Assembly: GCA_038206235.1 (NCBI GenBank)
Contig: JBBRBB010000003.1
Coordinates: 1-64,000 of the forward strand
Reading direction: 5' to 3'
Length of the DNA stretch: 64,000 nt
Source: JBBRBB01 sp038206235
Lineage (GTDB): Bacteria; Bacteroidota; Bacteroidia; Chitinophagales; Chitinophagaceae
The notes beneath the pieces were generated by a model. That model ran no database searches. It saw only the letters and a program-made list of their open reading frames with translations, and had not been told where the DNA came from. The stretch's first letter is position 1; every line of letters begins with the position of its first letter. Shown one piece after another: positions 1-7,283 of this stretch. The translations under genes were made by a program, and so were the position numbers.

Positions 1-534
1 GTCTTCTTTATCCGCGATAGCGATACATTTTTTGATGATCTTGCGATGTCCCGCACATGCGGGATCCGTGGGATAGGTAATATTTTTTTCCTGTACCGTT
101 GTATCGGTGGTGGCTTCCTGCTGATGAGCATCTTTACCATTAATACGAATGCTTTCTTTCAAAATCAATTCTATTCCTTGTTCTCCGATACGATTTCTGA
201 AATGTACTAACTCGCTGGCCTCACAAGGCTCTCCGCAAGCATACGATTTTTCCCCGCTAAAATATTGGTAGTAAATATTTTCAAACCACTGCTCTACTAC
301 ACTCTCATCGCTTATGTTACGAATGTGTTTTAGTATGATTAAGGACACCATCAACCGTATGGGTTTTGCCGGACGGCCTTCTTCTGAATAGAGCTTTGCA
401 TCCCGCATATGCGGGACAAAAATATTCCAATGGATTTTGTTGGCTAAAATGTACAATGGGTGGCTGTGGCTAAGCTGTTCTTCAAATGTACTGTAAAAGC
501 ATAGTTGCAATTTGGATTGTGGTTTTGATAGCAT
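1..534 (-). CDS. IS5-type transposase, 5' part (cut by window edge)
   Basis: This is the N-terminal part of a DDE transposase; 178 codons without a stop run off the window start. The protein begins MLSKPQSKLQ and shows the DUF772-type region (EEGRPAKPIRLMV, then SDESVVEQWFENIYYQYF). The first catalytic Asp probably lies in TDTTVQ near residue 148, followed by ITYPTD. Two in-frame 16-bp palindromes of the form TCCCGCA-NN-TGCGGGA (about 50-65 and 401-416) encode PACAG and VPHMRD, at places where relatives I recall have ordinary sequence. The start is the ATG at 534. The terminal inverted repeat of the IS is not resolved; the element probably ends between 600 and 650, just before the decayed toxin-antitoxin pair. 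The family call is from recalled motifs, and the C-terminal catalytic residues lie outside the window. Confidence 0.8.
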   Translation of the reverse strand, partial: MLSKPQSKLQLCFYSTFEEQLSHSHPLYILANKIHWNIFVPHMRDAKLYSEEGRPAKPIRLMVSLIILKHIRNISDESVVEQWFENIYYQYFSGEKSYACGEPCEASELVHFRNRIGEQGIELILKESIRINGKDAHQQEATTDTTVQEKNITYPTDPACAGHRKIIKKCIAIADKED

Positions 535-658
535 AAAATCTGCAAGGTTTTGAATACAAATTTCAGTTTTCCTGCATTTTTTATCAACCTTTTTTATCCC
601 CAAACCCTTGTCTATTGTGGATTACGTTCGTTTTTAAGGACTGACTAAATATACTTCA

Positions 659-871
659 ATGCAAACTGTAAACGGAATATATGACGGAAAAAAAATAAAA
701 TTGCTGCAGCAAGCACCTGTACAAAAGCCCTGCAAGGTTATTGTTACGTTTGTAGAGGAGGAATAAGAAGAAACAAAAGGCTTTAGAAATCATACAGCAG
801 ACGAAGATGCTTTTAATTTCTGGAAAGCAAAAGAAGAAGATATATACCAGGATTATCTTAAAAACAAATAA
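659..871 (+). pseudogene. Antitoxin-like gene interrupted by an in-frame stop
   Basis: The reading frame starts MQTVNGIYDGKKIKLLQQ and resembles the short antitoxins found before PemK/MazF-type toxins in Bacteroidota. A TAA at 764-766 stops it after 35 codons. The same frame then continues for 34 codons (EETKGFRNH...FWKAKEED...LKNK) to a second TAA at 869-871. The total of about 70 codons fits an intact antitoxin, so a nonsense mutation is the simplest reading. The toxin remnant begins directly after the second stop, the usual antitoxin-then-toxin order. The start lies close to the likely end of the upstream IS. Alternatively the 35-residue peptide alone is made, which would probably lack the toxin-binding tail. 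Confidence 0.6.
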
Positions 872-1051
872 GTGCAAACCGGCGATATTGTTTTAATTCC
901 TTTTCCATTTTCGGAGTTAACTGATGTAAAGGTTCGTCCTGCAATTGTAATTACTGAGACAAAAGATAAGTATAAAGACTTAGGGCTCGCAGCAGTTTTT
1001 GCTTTGCAACGGTCTCAATCTAATCTTTCTTCTGCCTCAACGTCTTCTTAA
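872..1051 (+). pseudogene. Truncated PemK/MazF-family toxin remnant
   Basis: A GTG start directly follows the antitoxin-like frame. The first 40 or so residues (MQTGDIVLIPFPFSELTDVKVRPAIVIT) are the typical beginning of PemK/MazF endoribonuclease toxins, an SH3-like beta barrel that cleaves mRNA. After KDKYKDLGL the sequence stops resembling the family and ends at codon 59 in a serine-rich tail, whereas full toxins are about 110 residues. The central and C-terminal core is therefore missing, and the gene is most likely inactive. A palindromic repeat at 1084-1102 lies just downstream. Family assignment rests on the N-terminal motif only. Confidence 0.65.
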
Positions 1052-1083
1052 AAGCTTGCGCATTTTGTAAAGGAATACAACAG

Positions 1084-1102
1084 TCCGAAAGACTCCTTTG
1101 GA
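1084..1102. repeat. Small palindromic repeat, TCCGAAGGA family
   Basis: The 19-nt sequence TCCGAAAGACTCCTTTGGA has 9-nt arms with two wobble mismatches around one central base. A perfect relative lies at 15707-15725, upstream of rimO. This copy sits in the debris after the toxin remnant. Confidence 0.55.
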
Positions 1103-1153
1103 GCATTCTGCCCAGCATTATATTTTTGAAACTTTTCGTGCCTTCAGAGTTTG

Positions 1154-1594
1154 CTAAATGCTGATGGCGAATGTTTTCAAACCGTCTAAAACAAACTCTC
1201 TGCTAAGCATCTTTAACACACTGCCATTTGAATTGTAGGTTAAAACATAATTCATCTCCAAATGCTCCTTATTTTCGATTACATTCCGTACCGTTACTTT
1301 TTGTGAAAACGCTTTTTTTACGGACGGATATTTACTCAGCAACTTGGCATCAATGGTTGTATCCCATACTACCGTGCGGTTTGTATTTGTTACTTTTTCA
1401 ACAGTAATGTATATTTCTGCCGAAGTACTGTTGTAAACTTTTGAGGCATAATTACTTCCTTTATATATAGCAAATGAAATGGTTTTGTCAACACGGTTAT
1501 CTTTCATCATTGCTGCTTTTATTGGTTTATAAGCAGCTATGGCTATAAAAGAAGTCAGTAATATTAAAGTAAGCCATAATAAATTCTTTTTCAT
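1154..1594 (-). CDS. Small exported hypothetical protein
   Basis: A protein of 146 residues that I do not recognise. The first 27 residues (MKKNLLWLTLILLTSFIAIAAYKP) form a signal peptide or membrane anchor without a lipobox Cys. The rest is soluble and rich in beta-prone segments, with no Cys and no catalytic motif. A purine-rich stretch resembling a Shine-Dalgarno site (AAAGGAGGGG) lies just before the ATG, which is unusual for Bacteroidota. The gene stands alone, with a 316-bp gap upstream. It is likely a periplasmic or envelope protein of unknown role. Confidence 0.6.
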   Translation of the reverse strand: MKKNLLWLTLILLTSFIAIAAYKPIKAAMMKDNRVDKTISFAIYKGSNYASKVYNSTSAEIYITVEKVTNTNRTVVWDTTIDAKLLSKYPSVKKAFSQKVTVRNVIENKEHLEMNYVLTYNSNGSVLKMLSREFVLDGLKTFAISI

Positions 1595-1910
1595 AACCCC
1601 TCCTTTATTTTCTTTTCTAATGTGTTTTTATTAAACATAGAAATTAATTGTTCAAAAAAAAATAATAACCAGCTTTAATTTGTTACAGAAACTTGAACTC
1701 ATTTCTGCTAATCACAATGTTTAAAATAATGTTTAATTGAATAATGTGTAATTTTTACACAAATGTACGATTAATAGATAAGAATAGCCGGTGTAATAAA
1801 GAATTTTAAAATGAATTTATGATGAAGGGCTTAGTGCAATTTAAGTTTTATAACAACAATTTCACTCTGAAGCCGTATAGATTACAACTATATACGAAGG
1901 TTACTTAATT
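1595..1910. other. Intergenic stretch, AT-rich
   Basis: No gene, RNA or clear repeat was seen here. It probably holds the promoter of the minus-strand gene ending at 1154 and the 3' untranslated region of the minus-strand gene ending at 1911. Confidence 0.5.
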
Positions 1911-2315
1911 TTAATAAATAATCAGAAGCTCATCGGTTTCATCGGCTAACTGATACTCTTCATAGTCATCGTACTGTACCGCTCCCTGAGTAAATACCTG
2001 ATACACATTACCCGTTTGGCCTATTTTATAAATAGTGCTGCCCGAACGGTTTTCGAGGCATAAAAGTGTACCGGAATGCAGGGCACGAAGCTCTAAAGCA
2101 ATTTTATTATCAGGCAGTACTCTTACTCCATCAAAAGTTTCTTTGAAGAGATTAAGAATTTCAGGACGGGTTAAAGAGTTCCAGTTTTGATGATGAATAG
2201 TTTTTTTCAAAAGAAGATTGTACATTTTTTTGGCAGGTGTGCATTCACCATTTAATTCCATGTAAAAGTTCACGAAATGCGGGTGTAAGATACGGGTTAT
2301 AATTCGCATACTCAT
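1911..2315 (-). CDS. Hypothetical protein
   Basis: I do not recognise this protein. The frame is open from 2390 (159 residues), but the ATG at 2315 (MSMRIITRILHPHF, 134 residues) begins five bases after the preceding small frame stops at 2320 and is preferred. The C-terminal half (KIALELRALHSGTLLCLENRSGSTIYKIGQTGNVYQ) looks like beta strands of a small soluble domain, followed by an acidic tail (DDYEEYQLADETDE). There is no signal peptide. It is the last of a close minus-strand series with the 73- and 64-residue frames and perhaps the 180-residue protein upstream. Start and even coding status are uncertain. Confidence 0.45.
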   Translation of the reverse strand: MSMRIITRILHPHFVNFYMELNGECTPAKKMYNLLLKKTIHHQNWNSLTRPEILNLFKETFDGVRVLPDNKIALELRALHSGTLLCLENRSGSTIYKIGQTGNVYQVFTQGAVQYDDYEEYQLADETDELLIIY

Positions 2316-2319
2316 TATT

Positions 2320-2541
2320 TTAAGTAATCGTATCACATTCACACCTGCACATTGGGAAATCATTTTCTTTGTTTGCCCTGGAGTGGGCAATCATGTTTTG
2401 TGTACCTGTTATCGGGTACACTGTCGCAGCATTTATAGTTTGCTTAATTAAATCAATATTCTCAAACTTTCCATAAGGTTCGCTTCCGGAGTAATTTAAA
2501 CATCGGCAATGCACGCTATTTCCTGTTTGCATCAGGTACAA
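2320..2541 (-). CDS. Possible small protein overlapping its neighbour
   Basis: A frame of 73 residues whose first codons overlap the end of the upstream 64-residue gene (stop at 2516) and which ends just before the ATG at 2315. Central residues (YSGSEPYGKFENIDLIKQTINAATVYPITG) look protein-like. The frame carries five Cys, two as CRCEC near the end. No homology is recognised. The tight packing suggests translational coupling, but the frame could also be a chance one, or a piece of one of its neighbours separated by a frameshift. Confidence 0.3.
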   Translation of the reverse strand: MYLMQTGNSVHCRCLNYSGSEPYGKFENIDLIKQTINAATVYPITGTQNMIAHSRANKENDFPMCRCECDTIT

Positions 2542-2710
2542 TAACTAATTGCTCTGCATCAAATTCGTGAAACTTAAGAATATTATCCTTACCCGTATAC
2601 TCACAATATGCCTTGCCATCCTGAATCTTTATTACATGAAATGGTTTGCCGCCATTCATCCATGTAATTGTTTTATGCTTTACAAAATCTCCTTCCCGCA
2701 CATTTTGCAT
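2516..2710 (-). CDS. Small conserved-looking protein, YodC/DUF2158-like
   Basis: A 64-residue protein beginning MQNVREGDFVKHKTITWMNGG. The pattern of GDFV, then a Gly-rich turn and KIQDGKAYCEYTGKDN, resembles the tiny SH3-like YodC/DUF2158 proteins (GDvVrLKSGGP-M-V, then W-F). This resemblance is by eye and weak. It is soluble and has no signal peptide. It lies 60 bp downstream of the 180-residue minus-strand gene and overlaps the following frame, so it is probably part of one transcript. Function unknown. Confidence 0.5.
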   Translation of the reverse strand: MQNVREGDFVKHKTITWMNGGKPFHVIKIQDGKAYCEYTGKDNILKFHEFDAEQLVIVPDANRK

Positions 2711-2770
2711 GCTCTGAATTTTAGAATCACTATTATATTAATTGCAGTATAATAGTTGCCTTGTTTATTG

Positions 2771-3313
2771 CTAACTCAAAGTAAGGCATGACTTATATAT
2801 TCCCATTTTATAATTTTTTGTCTCGCTTTCTATCTTTTTCATAAGCTCACTAGTTTGGGCTTCGTCTAAAAAAAACTCCAGTATGTACCCGTACATGCAG
2901 CTTTCGTAATAAGCCTGATAAACATTTAAGCAGCGATAGCAGGTAAGCTTTTGGTAAGCCGAAATATCTGTTTGTGCATGGCTAAGAAAAAGCATTAATT
3001 TAATTTCCTTTTTATTTTTGCCGGGTACATGTTCAATTTGCACAGGCATATAACCACCAGCCTGTACAACTTTTACCCCGCCTTTTGGAAAATGTTCTGA
3101 CATTCTTCCTTTCATAAAAACAAACTGAAAATCTGTATCCTTGCATTTATGCTGAGATACATACTTAAAATTGTTTTTGGTGTTGGACTGCTGCAGCGTT
3201 ACCTCTGTATCTTTAGTTGCAAATTGTTTTGCATAAGGTTCCCATTGAGCAACGAATTCATCCTGCTCTATATTTGTCTCGAAACCTTCAAACTGAATTA
3301 TTGTATCGTTCAT
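2771..3313 (-). CDS. Hypothetical cytoplasmic protein
   Basis: A 180-residue protein with no signal peptide or membrane segment that I do not recognise. It has a segment with several Cys (CYRCLNVYQAYYESC) around residues 124-138 and an amphipathic C-terminal helix (AQTSELMKKIESETKNYKMG). It appears to be the first gene of the minus-strand series running down to 1911. The neighbouring IS and toxin-antitoxin debris suggest an accessory region, but nothing in the sequence assigns a role. Confidence 0.5.
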   Translation of the reverse strand: MNDTIIQFEGFETNIEQDEFVAQWEPYAKQFATKDTEVTLQQSNTKNNFKYVSQHKCKDTDFQFVFMKGRMSEHFPKGGVKVVQAGGYMPVQIEHVPGKNKKEIKLMLFLSHAQTDISAYQKLTCYRCLNVYQAYYESCMYGYILEFFLDEAQTSELMKKIESETKNYKMGIYKSCLTLS

Positions 3314-3610
3314 AATTGTGCTTTAATTAATAATGAATAAAAAGGTATCATTTATCCGTGTATGTTTTCATAACACAAGCAAATTTTTTTTAGAGGATTT
3401 AAGCGTCTTTTAAATTACTTGTTTTTTAACCGTGCAAATGAAGGTAATCATTTACTGTGTATCAATAAAATTTATTCCGCTGAAAGTTGCGTAAAGGACA
3501 AAATATTAGCAGAATAAAAAAAGTATCCTAATTTAAAGTACTGCTGCTGCAAATATTTTATCTCTGAATGGGCATAATAGAACAGTAAAAATTTCTAAAA
3601 AAAATTCTGA

Positions 3611-4273
3611 ATGATACTCATAAGCTTCATTCAATTCTTACCTGAATTTTACGGATACCTGTTATCGGTCTTCGATGCTGAAACTATGATTGGGTATGGA
3701 GGATTGTTGATTCTATTCCTGGCTGTGTATGCTCAAACGGGATTATTCTTCTGTTTCTTTGTGCCAAGCGGGGCTTTCCTTTTTACGGGAGGAATGTTTG
3801 TAGCAACTGGTGCACTGCAATACAATCTCATCACTGTTTGCAGTAGTTTGGTGATTGCTTCTGTTTTAGGATGTTTTACCGGTTATTGGTTCGGATTAAA
3901 GACCGGCCCGTTGCTGTTCAAACGAAAAGATTCAAGATTCTTTAAACTTAAGCATCTAAGAGCTGCCGAATCTTTCTATAAGAAATACGGTCAATTAGCA
4001 TTGACAGTTGGATTATTATTTCCCATCACACGCACCTTTGCACCTATTGTTGCAGGAATAATCAGAATGAAGTTTAGCCGTTTTATTCCGTTAGTGTTCA
4101 TAGGCTCTGTGCTCTGGATACTGGTATATGTATTGGCCCGTTATTTAATTGGCAGTATTCCCGGTATTAAAGAATATCTTATTTATGTCATGACTGCTAT
4201 CATCCTTGCAGTAACAATACCTGTTGTTATCCAAATTATCAGGGAATTTAAAAAGTTAGAGAAAGAAAAATGA
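3611..4273 (+). CDS. DedA-family membrane protein
   Basis: A 220-residue integral membrane protein of the DedA/VTT (SNARE-associated) family. These proteins act in the inner membrane, and members have been linked to undecaprenyl-phosphate or phospholipid translocation and to proton-coupled transport. Visible features are the first re-entrant segment with FVPSGAFLFTGG (residues 50-61) and the second conserved segment FPITRTFAPIVAGIIRM, with the family's Arg, around residues 136-152. Two or three further hydrophobic helices and a short charged tail (EFKKLEKEK) follow. The acidic residue often seen in the first motif is replaced (AQTG, residues 41-44). It is a single-gene unit, convergent with the Nudix gene. 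Substrate cannot be inferred. Confidence 0.85.
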   Translation: MILISFIQFLPEFYGYLLSVFDAETMIGYGGLLILFLAVYAQTGLFFCFFVPSGAFLFTGGMFVATGALQYNLITVCSSLVIASVLGCFTGYWFGLKTGPLLFKRKDSRFFKLKHLRAAESFYKKYGQLALTVGLLFPITRTFAPIVAGIIRMKFSRFIPLVFIGSVLWILVYVLARYLIGSIPGIKEYLIYVMTAIILAVTIPVVIQIIREFKKLEKEK

Positions 4274-4653
4274 TACGGGCATGAACATTTTACTAATAAA
4301 TATCCAGACAGGGTACGCCCTGTGTTTTTACAATAATAACTTTGAGTTCACAAATAGCAAGGAATGGTTTTGTGCAACTATTTAACATGCTTCAGCTGAA
4401 AAAACCTTAGTAGAATAATTGACCCCAAACTACCACCCTTATTACCGTATTTTAGCAATAATAAGGTAATAAGGTTAGATGGCAGAGACCATTGCGTTTT
4501 ACTAAGGTTTAAAAGCAGGCTAATCAATTCCTCTCTGGAGTTATATAGAAGATTGAGGTAAAGCCTTCCCCTTTTTAGGAACATAGCTAATAGAAGAATG
4601 TTATGGTTTTAAATCTTCCCGTTCTTTCATGGGCGGAAAGTTTGTATTCCTGT

Positions 4654-5073
4654 TTATAAATTTTTCTTTTGAAACTCATGTATTATATCAATTATATTTG
4701 GATAACTATTTTTTAAGAGCGCATCAACATCTTTTTTACTAACCCATTTTATCTCTTCAATATCTTCATCTGTCTGAGGAATTAATTTTTGTTCCCCCTT
4801 CGCTTTCATGGCAAACCAGTAAGTTTCTTTTAAAATATCAGCCTGCAGATATTTGTCAAAGTATTCATGGTATGTAATGCCGGCTAAGTTTTCTACAATG
4901 AGTTGCTTCAATCCTGTTTCTTCTTTCACTTCTCTTACCGCACACGATTCAATGCTTTCTCCTTCGTCTAATTTTCCTTTTGGCAAATCCCACTTACTGC
5001 GGCGGAATATCATTAATAATTCTCCTTTCTCATTTGTAACTAATCCGCCTGCGGCAATTATTTTTTTCTTCAT
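4654..5073 (-). CDS. Nudix hydrolase
   Basis: A 139-residue Nudix-fold pyrophosphohydrolase. The full Nudix box GX5EX7REUXEEXGU is present at residues 33-55 (G33, E39, R47-E48, E51-E52, G54), giving the Mg2+-binding helix. Preceding residues (FRRSKWDLPKGK) are typical of MutT-like and dinucleoside-polyphosphate hydrolases that cleave nucleoside diphosphates linked to another group. The C-terminal part (EEIKWVSKKDVDALL) is the usual end of such domains. It is cytosolic, with no partner domain. It lies divergently from pyrE, separated by a 120-bp region containing repeats. The exact substrate is not predictable from the sequence. Confidence 0.9.
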   Translation of the reverse strand: MKKKIIAAGGLVTNEKGELLMIFRRSKWDLPKGKLDEGESIESCAVREVKEETGLKQLIVENLAGITYHEYFDKYLQADILKETYWFAMKAKGEQKLIPQTDEDIEEIKWVSKKDVDALLKNSYPNIIDIIHEFQKKNL

Positions 5074-5135
5074 AAAAAATTTTAAAAAATAAATATCTGT
5101 AAAAAAACAATCAGCTTAACAAACAAAAAACGAGA

Positions 5136-5162
5136 AACCTCGTCTTTGTCGGGGCAGGCCAG
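5136..5162. repeat. Mini-repeat with GGGGCAGGC core, between GAAAC heptamers
   Basis: The stretch CGTCTTTGTCGGGGCAGGC lies between two runs of GAAAC-type sequence, with ACGAGAAA on its left and AGAAACGGGAAACGG on its right, as if inserted there. It matches a second copy at 5939-5958 (CGCCTTTGGCGGGGCAGGC) except for a few bases. Confidence 0.5.
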
Positions 5163-5180
5163 AAACGGGAAACGGTTTTC

Positions 5181-5188
5181 TATCTTCG
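5181..5188 (+). promoter_or_regulatory. -7 box of pyrE (TATCTTCG)
   Basis: This box is close to the Bacteroidota -7 consensus TAnnTTTG, and its last base lies only four bases before the pyrE ATG. If it is used, transcription would start at or next to the start codon, giving a leaderless mRNA. No clear -33 TTTG was identified. Confidence 0.45.
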
Positions 5189-5192
5189 CAGC

Positions 5193-5825
5193 ATGAAAAA
5201 TGAAAGAATTATTGCAGAAAAATTATTGCAGATTGGGGCAGTGAAGTTAAGCCCCGAACAACCTTTTACATGGACAAGCGGCTGGAAAAGCCCAATCTAT
5301 TGCGATAACCGCAAGGTTTTATCGTTCCCTTTTATAAGAGATTATATTAAAAGCGAAATGTGTAATGTAATTTTTGAAATGTTTGCAGAAGCTGAAATGC
5401 TTGCAGGCGTAGCCACGGCGGGCATTGCATGGGGAGCAATGGCAGCAGACCAGTTGAAGCTGCCTTTTATATATGTGCGTTCCAGCTCAAAGGAGCATGG
5501 ACTTAGTAACCAGATTGAAGGTTATTTTGAAACAGAGATAAAAACGGTAATTGTAGAGGACCTTATTTCAACTGGCAAAAGCTGCTTGCAAACGGCAGAG
5601 GTGTTGCGTGCTGCCGGTACAAAAGTGATAGGTTGTGTTTCTATTTTTAATTACGGATTTAGCATTGCTGATGAAGCATTTGCTGAGGCAAAAATTCCTT
5701 ATGAATCTTTAACAACCTATTCATCGCTGGTAGCAATAGCTTTGGAGAATGGAATGATTGATGCGGCTCTGGAAAAAACTTTATTGCAATGGAGAGAAAA
5801 TCCGGAGACTTGGGGAAGGGTTTAA
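5193..5825 (+). CDS. pyrE: Orotate phosphoribosyltransferase
   Basis: PyrE transfers the phosphoribosyl group of PRPP to orotate, giving orotidine 5'-monophosphate, the fifth step of de novo pyrimidine synthesis. The protein has 210 residues, the family's usual length. The N-terminal substrate segment (FTWTSGWKSPIYCDNR, residues 25-40) and the PRPP-binding loop (VIVEDLISTGKS, residues 119-130, with the two acidic residues) are intact. The region AGVATAGIAWG (71-81) and YVRSSSKEHG (94-103) match the flexible loop with catalytic Lys. It is cytosolic and dimeric in known members. A heptamer repeat follows the stop codon directly. Confidence 0.95.
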   Translation: MKNERIIAEKLLQIGAVKLSPEQPFTWTSGWKSPIYCDNRKVLSFPFIRDYIKSEMCNVIFEMFAEAEMLAGVATAGIAWGAMAADQLKLPFIYVRSSSKEHGLSNQIEGYFETEIKTVIVEDLISTGKSCLQTAEVLRAAGTKVIGCVSIFNYGFSIADEAFAEAKIPYESLTTYSSLVAIALENGMIDAALEKTLLQWRENPETWGRV

Positions 5826-5854
5826 AGTTTATCGTTTATCGTTTATCGTTTGTG
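5826..5854. repeat. Heptamer tandem repeat after pyrE (GTTTATC)
   Basis: The unit GTTTATC is repeated three times with a partial fourth, beginning at the pyrE stop codon. It belongs with the other 7-bp-period arrays in this window. Confidence 0.75.
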
Positions 5855-5915
5855 CAGTTGATAGATGATTGGATGAGGAAAGAACAAACGATGATGGATA
5901 TTTAATAACACATGA

Positions 5916-6003
5916 TATATAGTACAAGGGTGCGATTACCGCCTTTGGCGGGGCAGGCGCAACGAAGATGCTATAAAATACAAAAGCTGGTAACATAAAA
6001 ATA
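5916..6003 (+). repeat. Dispersed repeat (GCAACGAAGATGC ... GGTAACATAAAAA), interrupted copy
   Basis: This copy reads GTGCGA, then an extra segment of about 22 nt containing CGCCTTTGGCGGGGCAGG, then CGCAACGAAGATGC, and ends in GCTGGTAACATAAAAA. The copy at 44790-44842 has the same flanks joined without the extra segment. A third diverged copy lies inverted at 41560-41606. It sits between pyrE and the HMA-like gene and overlaps the latter's likely leader. Confidence 0.65.
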
Positions 6004-6012
6004 ATTGTATAC

Positions 6013-6438
6013 ATGAAAAAAATTGCTTTCACTTTAACGCTAATATTTTTTATTGCTTATGCAAAGGCGCAGGTAATGCAATCAAAAGCAGCATGGAGCA
6101 CTATTACTGTTCCGCAATTAAGATGCTGGGAATGTAAGGAACGCTTAGACCATTATTTAATCCGCGAAAAAGGACCGGGCGAAGATGCGGGCATTATAAA
6201 ATGGACTATTAATATGAACAACGGCACACTCCGTATACAATATATTCCCGACCGGATGCCTCTTGATTATATTCGTGTAGCTATTGCCAATGCAGGCTTT
6301 GATGCAGATACAGTAAAGGCGGAAGAAGACAGCTATAAATTGCTGCCGCCTGTTTGCAAAAGAAAAGAAGATGGAGGCGGGGCTGTAAAGGGATGTACTG
6401 TGCCGCCGGAAGATAGGGTAGGTGTCAAAAGAAAGTAG
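6013..6438 (+). CDS. Exported HMA-like (heavy-metal-associated) protein
   Basis: A 141-residue protein with a signal peptide (MKKIAFTLTLIFFIAYAKAQ, cleavage near residue 20). The mature part starts with ITVPQLRCWECKERLDHYL, where C38 and C41 form the CxxC of a ferredoxin-like HMA fold. It continues with a beta strand (NGTLRIQYIP) and a helix (LDYIRVAIANAGFDAD), the pattern of MerP/CopZ-type domains. Such periplasmic proteins may bind Cu, Hg or other thiophilic metals. The tail (CKRKEDGGGAVKGC) has two more Cys and is probably unstructured. No metal transporter adjoins it, so the ligand is unknown. Confidence 0.7.
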   Translation: MKKIAFTLTLIFFIAYAKAQVMQSKAAWSTITVPQLRCWECKERLDHYLIREKGPGEDAGIIKWTINMNNGTLRIQYIPDRMPLDYIRVAIANAGFDADTVKAEEDSYKLLPPVCKRKEDGGGAVKGCTVPPEDRVGVKRK

Positions 6439-6497
6439 TTTACAGTTTATCCACAGGACTCTGCGAGCAGTTCACAGTTTACTGTTTACAGTTCCTT
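6435..6497. repeat. Degenerate AGTTTAC/CAGTTTA repeats between convergent genes
   Basis: Several imperfect units of AGTTTAC and ACAGTTT, partly inverted, fill the gap between the convergent HMA-like and fatty acid hydroxylase genes. The inverted units could fold and act as a weak bidirectional terminator, but there is no U-tract. Confidence 0.45.
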
Positions 6498-7152
6498 ACT
6501 TAAACATTAATTCATTTACTTTCTCTTTATTTATTTTTTCTTTCTTATCGAACATAGTTCCAAACACATGATCCCAAAGCGTGGTGCTTACACCAAAACC
6601 TTTGCCGTCATCTTTATAATGATGCAGGTGATGATTTCTCCATAAGGGTTTCATCCATTTAAAGGGTGGGTTCCACGCATGTATTGCATAGTGCATGCTG
6701 CCATACATAAGATAACCCAAAATAAAACCGGGAAAAAACATGGCGACATTCCATCCCATTATTAAATATATCAGTGAGAAAACAAAAGCTGCAATTATTA
6801 AACTTGGAATTGGCGGCATAAATAATCTTTCTCTGTCTCTTGGAAAATGATGATGATTGCCATGCATGATGTAAATAATTTTTTGTGCCGTTTTATTTTC
6901 GGCAATAAAATGAAATGCATAGCGATGCATCAGATATTCAAAGAAAGTCCAGAACAACATGCCCGCTAAAAAGATTAAGAAAATTCTCCCCGCTGAAAAG
7001 GCAAGTGTAGTAATGCTATAATAAAGCAAACCAATAATAACAGGTAAATAGATACCCCATATAACTAACGGGTGTGTTTTAGTAAGTACTTCAAGGAAGC
7101 GGTTATTGAAAAGCTGCGCCTGCCCTTTATTATGAATTTTTTCAAATTTCAT
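6496..7152 (-). CDS. Fatty acid hydroxylase superfamily protein
   Basis: A 218-residue membrane protein of the fatty acid hydroxylase/sterol desaturase superfamily, non-haem di-iron enzymes that hydroxylate or desaturate lipids. The His clusters are all present: HRYAFH (76-81), HGNHHH (97-102), MHYAIH (153-158) and HHLHH (174-178). Hydrophobic segments lie at about 28-70 and 117-150. The arrangement resembles Scs7-type fatty acid 2-hydroxylases that act on sphingolipid acyl chains, which many Bacteroidota possess, but the substrate is inference. No cytochrome b5 domain is fused. A -7 box ends four bases before the ATG. Confidence 0.85.
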   Translation of the reverse strand: MKFEKIHNKGQAQLFNNRFLEVLTKTHPLVIWGIYLPVIIGLLYYSITTLAFSAGRIFLIFLAGMLFWTFFEYLMHRYAFHFIAENKTAQKIIYIMHGNHHHFPRDRERLFMPPIPSLIIAAFVFSLIYLIMGWNVAMFFPGFILGYLMYGSMHYAIHAWNPPFKWMKPLWRNHHLHHYKDDGKGFGVSTTLWDHVFGTMFDKKEKINKEKVNELMFK

Positions 7153-7156
7153 GATG

Positions 7157-7164
7157 CAAAAATA
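7157..7164 (-). promoter_or_regulatory. -7 box (TATTTTTG) four bases before an ATG
   Basis: Read on the minus strand, TATTTTTG-CATC-ATG matches the Bacteroidota TAnnTTTG box. The spacing predicts a leaderless or nearly leaderless transcript for the fatty acid hydroxylase gene. Confidence 0.5.
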
Positions 7165-7283
7165 AGAAGGATGCTCAATTTCAAAAACAAAAATTGTTAA
7201 GAATTAATGGCAGTTTTCTTTTACTCTTAGTTGTTGAAAAGTCTTAATTCTGTTACTCTTGCTTTTTCCCTATTTTCATATTT

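Noticed and set aside
656..877. 73-residue minus-strand frame rich in Phe, Ile and Leu
   Set aside because: It is antisense to the antitoxin-like frame, and its composition is what AT-rich DNA gives by chance.
4378..4584. 68-residue minus-strand frame after the DedA gene
   Set aside because: It is Leu-rich with no protein-like pattern, and overlaps repeated CCTTATTACC/GGTAATAAGG sequence.
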